A DNA stretch of 64,000 nt from Lyophyllum atratum. Taxonomy: Eukaryota > Basidiomycota > Agaricomycetes > Agaricales > Lyophyllaceae. The stretch covers positions 868,001-932,000 of the forward strand of contig JACGCN010000017.1 in NCBI GenBank assembly GCA_014905825.1. Direction: 5' to 3'. The notes under the pieces are model-generated. The model was not told where the DNA came from, searched no databases, and was given only the letters and a program-made list of their open reading frames with translations. The position numbers and the translations under genes are program-made. Each line of letters opens with the position of its first letter. Position 1 is the first letter of the stretch. Positions 47,346 through 58,900 of the stretch are shown piece after piece.

Positions 47346-48118
47346 TCGCAACTCTGAAGGCTTTGCACAGCAACACCAAACAGTCTTCATAGTCCGCGAG
47401 GACGTCCAGCAGAAAGTGACAGCTTGTCAGTCGCCATGCTGCGAATCCCCTGCGAGAGGCGGTCGCAAGTCTGGGAAGCCAGGTCATCAGGCCGGATCCA
47501 CGGAGTAAAATGTCAAATTTTATGTCAATATAAGTAACTTAAGCCATCGCCGATCTGCAGCCTCCAAGCCAGTGAGTTTTAAGTTCAGGCCAGCCGGACA
47601 TGTTTAGCCAGAACATAAGTGAACATGATCGTACCCCTTAATGATCTTCGCTGTTTACTTTAAATCAGGCACTCCCCATCTTTCCTCGCAGCCGCAAGAC
47701 CCTGCGCGGCCAGCACAAGTTGGCAACAACTCGTCCCATATAAGTGAACGGCACCATAGCCATACCGCGAGACCCCATGTCACTTTGGACGTAATTCCGC
47801 TGGCTCTCTATTCGAGAACAAGTTCATGAAACGCAGGGCCCACCCCTTAATATTAGACTTAAGCATCCCTGTGGTGGCTTCAAGGCACGCTCTGAATTGA
47901 CGTGATGTCAAGCCACCTTGGTACATCGTTCCAGAGACGCCGTCAGCATAAAATGAACACATGGCGCCCGTGAGAGCAATAACAGGATGTTGAGCTAAGG
48001 TTGAGCAGTGCAGATCGCATAAACCCGCTTCCCATTCCCCACACTGGAAAGAACAAGGATGAGCCCTGACGGAGAACTTTCCAGATGTACTGCCCTCAAT
48101 ATGTAAAACTAACCATAA
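47346..48118. other. Intergenic spacer
   Basis: No gene recognised between the paralog B promoter and the 3' end of the Misato/DML1 gene. Confidence 0.45.
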
Positions 48119-50218
48119 TCATCCCTCGTCTTCGCCCAAGGAATTATCCTCGCCTTCCTCGTTATCATCGTCAAAATTGTCATGCAGGGTCCACAAGTCG
48201 TTCACGAGGTCCTTGAGATCGTCGCTTTCGAAACCGAGAACTTCGACAGCAGGTTTTCTCTTCAAGTATGTCTCGATCGCCGATGCGTGTGACGAGAAGA
48301 GGTTCGCGGTGTGACTGCTGGTCGACAGGGAAGAGAAGACAGAGGTTTTGACTGGCTGGGCAAAGATTCCTCGACGGGACGGTGCGCCTTCAGGACACTT
48401 AAAGAATGGCGGGTAAGAGGTGGGAATCGGATAGGCCGCAGCATGGACCCTTCAGAGAAACCAAGAGTCAGTCAGAAGGCGCCAAGTCTTGGGTCTGGAG
48501 AACCACGCCACCTTGAGACAAAAGTATCCTGAAGCGATTGACCGGAAGACCACTGTTCGTACGCGGATATACCGGAAGGAGAAAACCCTCTTGTAACATC
48601 CAGTCTTGTAAATTGGCGAGATTTCGCACCATCCTAAGATAACCTCAGCAGGGGATCGGAATACCACGCCCAGTATTACTCACATGTTCCCCGCGGCTGG
48701 CCGAAAAGTTGACTAGCCATTCGTCGAAGTCCTCGGGCGAATGGAAAGGGAAAATACCGCTCAATTCAGAGAAACGAGTCGTCCCACGCCAATTGAGTTT
48801 TGCAGACATCTTCGCCACATCGTCGTGGGTCCCTTTCAGCCTTAATGAATTCCGAATGTCAGTATCCGAACCAAGGGAAAGGTGAGAACATCCGGACCGG
48901 AGTGGGAGAGTCGAGGTTTCGATATGGGCCGATAGGATGGCGGAGCTGTGATATATGTTGTTCACCTGATTAACGGTCAGTGCGAGAAATTAGACATGTG
49001 TGAAAGTACCTACGTCCGCTTTGAGGTAGCTGCTCCATCGATCAGTGGGCCAAACGTTCGTTGGTTGTATGGGAATGCTTATTGAGGCCAATTCGTCGAG
49101 ATTGCGCAGATAAAGCGCGTCGTTTATGACTTTCCGGGTGCCTGTGAACTAGGATAGCTTCAACGACACATACCGTGAATAAGGGAAGGAGGCCTACATC
49201 ATCGACGGCAAGCTGCTTTGAGAGACCATCGGAGAGTAAAGGAAAGGTGAGGCATGGAAGTTTTAGATATTGATCGCGGAAGGATGTCAGGAAAGAATTC
49301 ATGAATCCGCCAAAAGTTGAGGTGTCGTTCATGATTTGGATGCCCTAGCGGAGCGTTTTACGTGAAGCTGGGAGGACACAAGGGATGCGAGACGATACCT
49401 GCGGAGAATCACATTCTTCGAGAAATAATCGAAGAGACCCCTCCATCACGCTGTGATCCTAGAGAAAAAAGTTGATCATAGGATGACAACCCCAGGATCG
49501 CGGTGAAGCTGACCTCGTCATACCGCGCGAACAAAGTCTGCCCGAGGTTCCAGTCTCCGTCCGGATTCTCCCATTCTGCAGGATCCGGGATTGGTTGTAT
49601 TGTCCTGGGAATGTAGTATACGCGGTTAAAATCAGACCAGTACCTCACATCTTCCTGCGACATGTCCGCATCCACATCGCCGGATTTTTCGATATCTTTG
49701 GTATCATCTGACTCCTCAAGACTGGAATGGTAGGCGCTCTTAGATATCGCATCCTGCTTGTATTCCGTAACCTCCCCATTCCTGCAGCATTCGAAAAGAG
49801 TTAAACGAATTTGGCTAATGATCGGAGATGTCGTACCATATCACCGGGAAATCTTCAGAGGGAAGTTCGTCCTCGTTTGTGCCGAGGAGAGCATTCGATT
49901 TCGCAAGCGTTCCAAAATTCGCTATCGCTGGAAGTTATTGGATGCGCGATTATCGTGGTATTCTTAGCTCACCTTTGTGGTCGAATACCAGGAGTCTCGG
50001 ACAGATAGTCGGATGCCCCTGAGATGCGGTGATTTCAAGGCCCCCACGTAGTAATAATTCGAACATACTGTGTGACTCAAGCCTTCCCTGAACGATACAT
50101 CGAAATCATAGGGCGAATCCTCGGTTTCTTCGGCGAGATAGGTCTCTTGCGTGTTCCAAAAGTGAGTGCCTGTATAGTTCGATAGACTTCCAGCTTGAAT
50201 GTAGACAATCTCCTTCAT
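48119..50218 (-). CDS. dml1: Misato/DML1-type tubulin-like protein
   Basis: DML1 (Misato in animals) is a tubulin/FtsZ-related protein needed for mitochondrial DNA inheritance and mitochondrial distribution. The start at 50218 opens with MKEIVYIQAGSLSNYTGTHF, continuing WNTQETYL, the highly conserved Misato segment that replaces the tubulin nucleotide loop. Later pieces are LCPRLLVFDHK, the glutamate-rich DELPSEDFPVIW, MDADMSQEDVRYWSDFNRVY, FGGFMNSFLTSFRDQYLKLP, the segment VWPTDRWSSYLKADVNNIYH, and SGIFPFHSPEDFDEWLVNFS. The C-terminus is acidic (HDNFDDDNEEGEDNSLGEDE). The coding parts are separated by several short introns; not every border was fixed. The length of about 500 residues fits the family. 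Confidence 0.87.
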
Positions 50219-51499
50219 CGGACGACTCAGAGTAACCAGACCGAAGGTGGTGAACCGTGAAGATGATCGAATAAAGATGACGGTTTCTTCTCGGGAGATA
50301 GTCACGTCACGGTCACGCAGCGCGAACTTGGAAGCAACAAATTCAACCCACCATGGTTACTCACAGCACTCACCAGCGACCGAGAAAGAGGTAAGGGCAC
50401 GCATGCGCCACCATCTCCCACACCGCCGTGAAATCTTCTGTACGAAGCTACACGTGAACCCGGATCATCATCGATGAAAACGAGCGTAATTCGAGCTCGC
50501 ATCACCTCCTGTCACCCGACAGATGGCTCGAACTTGTCCGCGCGATGATCACTTTTACTGGTGCGCAACCTATGTACTTACTCATGTCCGGTGTCTCCTG
50601 GACATAAGAACGTTTTTGGATACATTAGGTCCGCTCGACCTCGCGGACGGCCCGGATATAATACCGTGCCAAAGTCACAGTGCTGTCAATTGCCAATTGC
50701 ACCCTGCGGGCCGCATGTGGTCCGCCTTATCCCGCGTCACCTGTGTGGAGAAAACGCTACAAACCGCAATTTGATCGAGGAGGTACGAAAATAAGCTACG
50801 CGCTTCTTTGCTGATCATAGATGATAGACCTGAACTGGCCCCCTGTATCTATCTCGGACCAATATCGGGATTTACACTCGCTGGGCCAATGAAGTCGAAC
50901 ATCGTGGTATCATCTAACGCGTGGGTCTGGTTGATCTCAAAATGGGCCCCTCAATCTAGATACAAGTCCGCTGAACCGCCACGCCAAGACAGTCGGACAT
51001 AGTGAAGCTCGGTGACCTTAATTGCTTCTTTGAATTTTGGAAAACTTCGGGCGACGTCTACTTAACAAAATATACACCTCAATTCCCCGCCGAGGAACCC
51101 CCCGATATACCAGCGACGTACTCCCGGGAACGATTCTGGTGCGGTTGAGGTTACTGTTTCATGGCATCGCTCGAAACCAGTCAAAAGATCGGCTATACCA
51201 CTTGAGCCCCTTCGTCAGAGATTCTTAACACCAATTTCTGACGATGTTTCTGTTCTGGCTGTCAACGCGTCAACGACATGCTACGTTCGCCTTTCGAAGT
51301 CCTTCGACGCCATGTTGTTCTTAATGAAATTAAGCCTTTGAAGCGGTCATAACCTTTGACATTTCTATTATACAGAATGGGAATCCGAGATTAGACAGAT
51401 ACATGTGCGTTTTCAAGGTATGGTGACCTTATAAATAATGTATGAAGGTCCGTCGGATCTCACCGGATGCCGCAGCGACAATGTGGCTGTCAGAACTGC
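50219..51499. other. Intergenic region
   Basis: Promoter side of the DML1 gene and 3' side of the WOPR gene. No further coding region or RNA seen. Confidence 0.45.
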
Positions 51500-52715
51500 C
51501 TACAACACCACACGGAAGCTATCCAAGACCCGGCGGTCCTCTGATGAGAGGGGTGTGTAGCCCGCGGTTCTCCTCACACCGCCGTCGTGTGGATGGGAGA
51601 GGGACGGCCTGCGTCCACCTGATGCAAGCGATGTTATCGGCGGTAGTAACAAGGGTTGGCTTCCCTCCCGCAAGCTTGACCCTGGAAGAGGACTAGGAAG
51701 AGAATGATACGACCTTATTGGAGATGAGAACATATACGACGGTGACGTGGGAGGGGATCTGGGTGAGGCTGATGAGCCAGAGTCGTCGTATAATGGGAGT
51801 ATACTGGGGTGATTCTGGTCGTCGTGTATATCGCTCTCATCCGAAAAGTGAGAGAAGCGATCAATCCGCGAGCTATGGACCTTGCTGTTCATGAAGACGC
51901 CATGTGGTACGTGAATATTTCGGAGATAATCGTAGTTTTCTATGACGGGGAGACGATTATAATCGTTTCCCTGATGGTACGAAAGTTACCCGCGTAAGTA
52001 AGGGTACCACCAAAACGAGGTGGTTCATACCGAAAAATATGCGACGACATGCCATTTCCGGCTCTCACTTGACCCCGGAAGGTGGACCGCCACGGAATAT
52101 GTCTGTTTGGTAAGTCCGTCAGGTTTCGACGGCCGATCTTTTCTTCTTGTAGGCAGAGGAAGGACGGCGCTAGGATCCGATGCCCGTCGCGCTCTACCGA
52201 ATTCGATCAGTCAGCTCCTGTTGAGTGATAGTGAAGCACGATGCAAACCTTCGTGCGGCCTTCGCGTCTCTTTCTTCTTGCGTTGTCTCTACTTTCTCTT
52301 CGTAGAACAGGTAATCGCCACGCATTCTGCTCTGTGACCTGGCATAAGACAGTGAGAACTAATCTTTCGCGTTATCAGCAAGGCATACCATCGTCTACCA
52401 TCTGTCCACCGTAGCAGTCCTCCTTCATCCTGGGCCTCCTCCCAAACATAAACGTGGCCGCTCTTCAGGTCATCTCGTTCACTGGAGAGTAGACGGCGCT
52501 TGATGATAGGGAGAAGGTTCAACCTGACAGCCTCGAGCACGACGTGTGCATCATGGGCGTCGCGAAGGTCTGGGTAGCCACAATCTGGTCAGGAGTAGTG
52601 GTAGCATGCGGTGAGGTGGAAACATACGGAGCTGCGGATGGGTAACGATGCCGTTCCTAATGCTGGAGGCGGATGCCAGTGAGGGGCGTCTGGGAGAAGG
52701 AACTTGGAAGGACAT
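51500..52715 (-). CDS. WOPR-domain transcription factor (Gti1/Pac2 family)
   Basis: WOPR proteins (Wor1, Ryp1, Gti1, Pac2) are fungal DNA-binding regulators of morphology and development. The start at 52715 gives MSFQVPSPRRPSLASASSIR; exon 1 ends at 52628 and exon 2 starts at 52584. WOPR box A is complete: CGYPDLRDAHDAHVVLEAVR, RRLLSSERDDLKSGHVYVWEE and LLRWTDGRRWSQSRMRGDYL, the last split by an intron after the second Arg. Box B follows in later exons: DGLTKQTYSVAVHLPGSSES and then RKWHVVAYFS. A Ser/Pro-rich tail of ~150 residues runs to the stop at 51502-51500. Introns are short and in phase. The length of about 350 residues fits small basidiomycete members of the family. Confidence 0.9.
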
Positions 52716-52757
52716 ACTGAGAATGAAACTCCACTGGCTAGTTGGTCAAGGTCGGAT

Positions 52758-53281
52758 TTATACATCCTTGAAATAAGGTATGCGTGACTCGAGACCCTGA
52801 GCCCCTTGCGGCTCACTTTCCGGGGAGTTCACGGAGACATGAGATAAATCTAGGTTGTGATCAAATTCGAACGAGAGAAAGTGTGGGCCAAAAAGGATCT
52901 TCTTTCCAGAACAGACGAGATTGTCGATAGTCCCAAAAGAAGTGCGCCTGTCTCTGTACATGGCATGGCCAGATAGAGGAGAAACCGGCATGTGTTTCCG
53001 GCGCTCACCCTTATTAGTGGTAAGGACTTGTGAATTGGCCTGTGGGAATCGGTTAGTATTCGGTGCCTCAGTATCACAAGCCAAATAGGCAACAACTTCT
53101 GGGTATAATCGGCAACTTTTGACCAGTGATCTGAGTCCCAATTGATCACTGTCACCCGTACACGAACGAGGATTTCGAGTTGGTCTCCCTCGTTCTCACA
53201 AAACCTGGTGCGATAAACAAGTTCAGTACGCGTATTCCCAGCAAGAGCAGGGAAAACCTCGGCCATCCGAGGTTTTTCCAT
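52758..53281 (-). CDS. Possible small gene, unknown product
   Basis: The minus strand opens with MEKPRMAEVFPALAGNTRTE at 53281 and runs through RVRVTVINWDSDHWSKVADY; an intron with a good acceptor (ends CACAG at about 53040) would join it to a second open part. A third part reads RRTSFGTIDNLVCSGKKILF and FEFDHNLDLSHVSVNSPESE, with a stop at 52758. I could not find one set of splice sites that keeps all three parts in frame, and I know no relative. It lies just upstream of the WOPR gene on the same strand and could also be non-coding leader sequence. Confidence 0.3.
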
Positions 53282-55757
53282 TCTTAGTTACGTGTTATTC
53301 TTATTTCTGAGAAGTTGGAGGAAGCGTTGATGGCAGCAGTCGACAGAGCAGGATAGGATTTCATGTTCAGAAAGTCGCCGTTTCTTCTCAATTCGAACAA
53401 GTGCAACACCTGGTTTCAACTGGATATACTCCCACGAATTGTTCTATTTTTTGGAATCAACTAACCTGGGTTTCGATTTTGTGCGACGTCGTATGCGGTT
53501 GCTGAAGCCGGCCGTCGACCCTGGTACAGAGTCTGTCCTGACATATCGGTCATTGACAGGTATGTGAACAAATATGTTCAACTATAGACCTGATCATGAG
53601 AGTCGTTGGAATGGGAGAATACTCACCCAACGGGATATATGGCAAGCTAGGGATGAGAAGGCATCAGGTACAAGGAAGAAGTCCAGGCCAGGCTACTCAA
53701 TGACGAAATTCTGCTGGACGTCGGTCAGATGATCACGCTAAAACCTTGACATCGAGAAGATTGCAAGAAATTCGGTGGAGGCGCCGTACCTGTGTTCCTT
53801 AGTGGTCTCAGCGTGCCTTATGTCTTTTCAAGGAACCCCCGATCGAGATTCCTGAGTGTGGGGTGGGACCTGACATGTCGCCTTTAGAGGTGAGAAATCC
53901 ATGATTGTGGCAAGACATACTGATTTCATAACTGGTCACGGCCACTGGACATCCCCTTCGTCGTGTAACTATCGCATACTTAACAGGATGTTTTCTTAAA
54001 TGAAATCAACCACCGGCTTCGGTTCCGACTTGTTAGCACCGTTCCCGTGCTCCAACCTCGAAAAAGGCGAGGTCATATTTGATGATTTATTCTCCAAGCT
54101 TCAAATAAACTTGCACGGTGAACGTTGTGCAGATCAACGCGTGGAATAGGATGAGGTACGGGAATTTAAGAGCCAGTAGCGACGTCATCAACAGACGGAG
54201 TTCCTATGGGACAACTTTGTGCCGGATAACGTCAAACTGGGTGAGAAGTTCGGAAGAGGAGCAACAACCACGACAACCCAGCGACCGGGTCCGAGCTGCC
54301 TCTTACCTAGAAGTGCGTGTCGCGCGCCGGCTCATGGGGGGCGAACTAAATAGGTACTAACCTCGAGGCGCGGTTCAAAGTTACCGTAGATAGAATATGA
54401 ATTTAGAACGCCCCGCGTAAGAATAGAACTGAATAGGTTTTCCAAAGGTGAGCTAACCCACTTCGAATAATGATTTGTCTAATGGAGTCTAGATTCCGTG
54501 TAAAGGATACATTACGTGGAACGCGCAGTCACCCAGCGGCCGAACATAATAAAAGATTTCAGGGGGGTATGTTATTCCGGGGCCTTCGTGGATATGAATA
54601 AGATGCTCTAAATAACCGGCATCCTCTACCATACCACAATGATTGTACAGACTAGACTGGGATTAATCAGCTGTCCGTGACAGACGGCGGTAGAGCCTCC
54701 GCGAGATTCTCAAGCCACCATGTCAGGCCACCAGGTCCTTCAGGACGACTGCAGACTCGTATAGCCCGAAGGCCGATGACGGGCTCATTGTGCGCTGGTT
54801 TTGTGAGAAGTACACTCGCGGACCGAACCTCTACATTCAAATGAGGATGAGTGAAGGAAGTGCGCAGCAGGCTTGTCCAGGACCCGCAGTTGTTCACAAG
54901 TAGCCAGAGATACACACGTAGAGCACACGGAAAGATCAAGCGCTATCGCTGCCTATCATGGCTATTCTCATGACGACGTACAGGGCAGACGGCTTCTTAT
55001 CTGCATCTTGAGGTTCCAGACCAACCGTTTGACAGTTTCTGACACCAGATCGCCGACGGCCCGCATGAGCGCTAGGGCGGAGGACGGTGAAAAGAAGTGG
55101 GAAACAGGTAGTCAGGACAGAGAGTCGAGGGCATCATAGCTCAAGTATACCAGAGATCAGTGTAGTGAAGAGCGACCGAACAAGAAGATATCGAGCCTTT
55201 GTGTACTACGAAAGTTGTAGTCCGCGAGCAAGAAATTCAACTATTTACTATTATTATTTCCAAAGATCATGGGTCTGGTCGCGCCATTCGATCAGTTATT
55301 TTTAGAACGCTCAACAACTCTTCTAACGTTTTACATCGTTGTATGGATGCCTGGATGAAATTCTTCCACGGTGTGTCGGGAAATAATATCATCTCCCATG
55401 ACGATTTATCATGGTTTTGGCATACAAATCGCCGGGACAGAAATAGACAGTCCAGGGTGGGAGCAAAAGAGACGCTTCCGTACGATCACGCCAGTTCGTT
55501 CCTTGTTCCTGCCGCCTTTAAGTGCGATGCTACTCGTATGTCCGATTCGCGGATATGAATTACTGCGCACGCAGAAATAGCATCGTATCTGAGAGTCTAA
55601 GGGATGTGAAGAAGGCAAAGATATACTGTTTTGCTAGTTGCCGCGGCAGAAGGTATCTAATGTAGGTCGGTGTGTATATATGATGGAGTGCGCACTGTCC
55701 AAATGATCCAGATAGTATGTGTATGTGAGAGAGGAAGTCCCGCGAGGTCTGAGAAAA
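53282..55757. other. Gene-poor region
   Basis: No supported gene, RNA or transposon end in about 2.5 kb. Short open stretches on both strands have no family features. Confidence 0.5.
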
Positions 55758-55913
55758 GATAATGATAAGAAGAATGGAGGTAGAGGGAAACGGGTGATGT
55801 TCCAGCAGAGATAATGATAGAAAGAATGGAGGGGAGTGAAACGGATGATGTTCCAGGAGAGATAGTGATAGAAAGACTGGAGGAAGAGGGAAACGGGTTG
55901 ATGTTCCAAGAGA
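55758..55913 (-). repeat. Minisatellite, three copies of a 51-53 bp unit
   Basis: Units begin at 55758, 55810 and 55861 (GATARTGATA..., then TGGAGG, GGGAAACGG-like and TGATGTTCCA in each). The block ends seven bases downstream of the kinase stop codon, so it lies in that gene's 3' untranslated region. Confidence 0.85.
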
Positions 55914-55919
55914 AAAACT

Positions 55920-58900
55920 CTACAACGACGTCGGCTCTAAAACGTCAGGCTTGAACCGCAGCCTCGCAACAAGCACCGTATCCCACGGCCCACCAGTATT
56001 AGACGCCTTACACGTCGACAGTGTATTATCAGGTATAGGTTCATCATACGACGGGCCCCCAAGTTCAGGCGGAACTTCCGTATCAGTCGTAAACGTTCCC
56101 CAAGGCTGGCCGGTCCTAGGCGACGAAAACACATTGAAATGTGCCTAGGCGTTCCAAGCGTCAACAAAGAAAAACACCACCACGTAAAATCATGACATAC
56201 CTGTCCGTCAGGGTGGTGGTGGCTCACGAAGAGGGCATAGTCTGGAGCATCGAGCGTCCCGATGACTAAACAGTTCTTACTGTCAGCTCTCGCCTGATAT
56301 CATGAAATGTTACTGTATCAGACACATACCTAGGAACAGGTCCTCCTTTTGAATATGATGCGCCGGTCCGTACGTCTGCATAATAGCGTCCACATTCGCC
56401 TTGAACCACTTCTTCGGCACGTCCAAACTCTCCATGTAGCGATACATCGTGGTCTCCGTGCACATATGCGCCGTCTTATGCCCCGCGCGCAACGGGAACG
56501 AGTACCGTCTGCTGACACTTTGCCTACACACATCAAAACCATCAGCATCATCTTCTCCCCAATCACCCAACAAAGAACAAAAGTCGAAGAGCAAAAAAAG
56601 GAAGAAAACTCACGACACGACACCACTCCTCCCCCTCGACGTCAACAGCCCCACAACCGCATCCAACCCCCTCTGCGCCGCATTCCTCTTATCCTGCCTC
56701 TGCCCCCCAGTCGTCACCCTTCCATACCCATAAAGCGACGGCAACCCCCTCGTAACCTCCTCCTCCGACCTCTCCGGATGCAACGAGTCAAACAGCGTCA
56801 CAAACATCCCCGCCGGCTTCGACAGGAACCCCACCGCACCAAGCAGCACCGGCGACGGCGTCCACAGCGGGAGCGTCACTACAAATCCACTCAGTACGAA
56901 TCCACAAAATAACACCAAGACCAAGGAAGGAGACGTACGCGAAGGATGGAACGAATGACTCAACAACAACCGATACCTCCTCTCATCCCTCATCATCGCA
57001 ATCCTCTGATCCCCCGGCGCCGGCGACTCATACCCACTCAACTCCGGGAGCGCCGTCAGCCCCAGGTCCTCAAGCGACTGCGACGACGGCGTAGACGCGA
57101 ACAGCGACGACGCCCGAGTCGACGGTGCCGTCGCCGTATACACCACAGGCTCCGGCATGCGGACCTCGGCGTTCGCGACCGTCTCCTCACGGTGGGGCCC
57201 AGGTCCAGGATCGAGGGGCGAGATGGTCCCTGAGGGCAGTCGTACGGTGGGACGCATCGTTGCGGAAGAGCTTGAGAGATCCTCCTCGGCTGTAAGGTAC
57301 GTCGTATCCGTCGCCGTCGAATCCGGCGATATGCCAAGCAACGGACCCGCCACGCCCATTCCCGCTACAGTACCCCAAAAGCCGTAATCAGTACGTACTC
57401 AATTGTAACCAACAAAAAGACGTACGTGGCGTCCCGAACCTCGGAGGCGTATCAGACACAGGCAAGGGCACAGGCCGCATATCCGGTGACTCCTTCGAAG
57501 GCGGCAAATCCCAATTCCACTCCCACTGCCTCTCCTTCTCAATAACAATCGGCGACGTCGTTACCTGCCCCTCCTCCCCACCGCCCCCATCGCGCAGGAA
57601 CGCCGTGCGCATCGCCTTGACATCCACGACGATCTTCTCAAAGGACGGGCGCACGTCAGGGTCTTGGTGCCAGCACACCCGGAGGAGGTCCTGGAGCAAA
57701 GGGGTGTTGAACGGTGTGTTGGGGACGGTGGGGCGCTGGTTTTCGTCTGTGGGAAGTGGTATTAGTTCATTGTTCGTATGGCAAGGGTCACGAGATAAAA
57801 AGAGAGTCAGGGGTGCGGTAGTCATTAGCTACGTCAAGACGCAACCGAAAGCGGCAGGAAGCGCTCGATCGAGAGAGCGCGCCCCTCCCATTCAAAGGTC
57901 CAACGCAAAACCACTCACTGAGCACAAAATGCCTAACAGCCACATCATCCAACAACGCCCACGGCACCCTCCCCATCGACAAAACCTCCACACACGAGAT
58001 CGCATACGCATACACATCCATCTGCGGCGTAAGCGCAAGCTGGCTCAGCCCCGACATCAGCTCCGGCGCCTGCCACCTCAGCGTCCCATCTACACCCGAA
58101 CAAAAACAACCGCTCGTCAATGAGGAAGGAGAATGTGAGGGGGATGAATGGGGAGGAGGACGCACGAGGCGGGGCAGTCCCACTGATCCGGTACGCCTCG
58201 CTCTTCATCTCGCTCTGCCCGAAATCAGAGATGACACAGCGGATCTCATCGTCCACCAGCACATTCGCAGCCTACAACACAACCCCGAAATATGAACAAA
58301 CCCGACAGAGGACGAATTTCAAATGATATAGACGAACCTTAAGATCCCCGTGCAGCACCCCGTTCCGATGGAGGTAATCCATCCCCTTCGCAATCTCCAG
58401 CATAAACCGAAACAAATCGCCCTCCCTCGGCACCACCCCCTGCTCATCCCTCCCTCCACCCGGGCTCCTACTCGCCCCACGCACCCTCATCGAAAAGCTC
58501 GTCGTGCGCCCCCTCGGGCCCCCACCACGCGTCTTAACAGAGGACCGCACCCCCTCCTCCTCCTTCACCGCCACCCTCTTCAAAAACTCCACCAAACTCC
58601 CCCTCCGCATATACGCACTCACAAAGAACCACGGCCTCTCCCCACTCGCACTGCTCGCCCCATACAGCTCCAGCACATTCTCATGCCTCAGCCCCTTCCA
58701 GATCCCCACCTCCCTTACAAACAGCTCGCGCGGCGTCGTCGCCGCTAGAATCTTGATCGCCACGGTCCGCCCGCGCCATTTCCCGCGGTAGACGTCGGAG
58801 AAGAACCCGATCCCGATCTTGGCCTCGCGGTCTACTTCGTAGCGCGTGATCGTCCAGGAGGGCAGGTTGGTCTCGACCCCGCGGCTCATCCGCCTCAGCG

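Noticed and set aside
56525..56620. Suspected frameshift between kinase exons 9 and 10
   Set aside because: On re-reading, the donor GTGAGT at 56613 is in the phase needed by the acceptor at 56524, so the junction is canonical.
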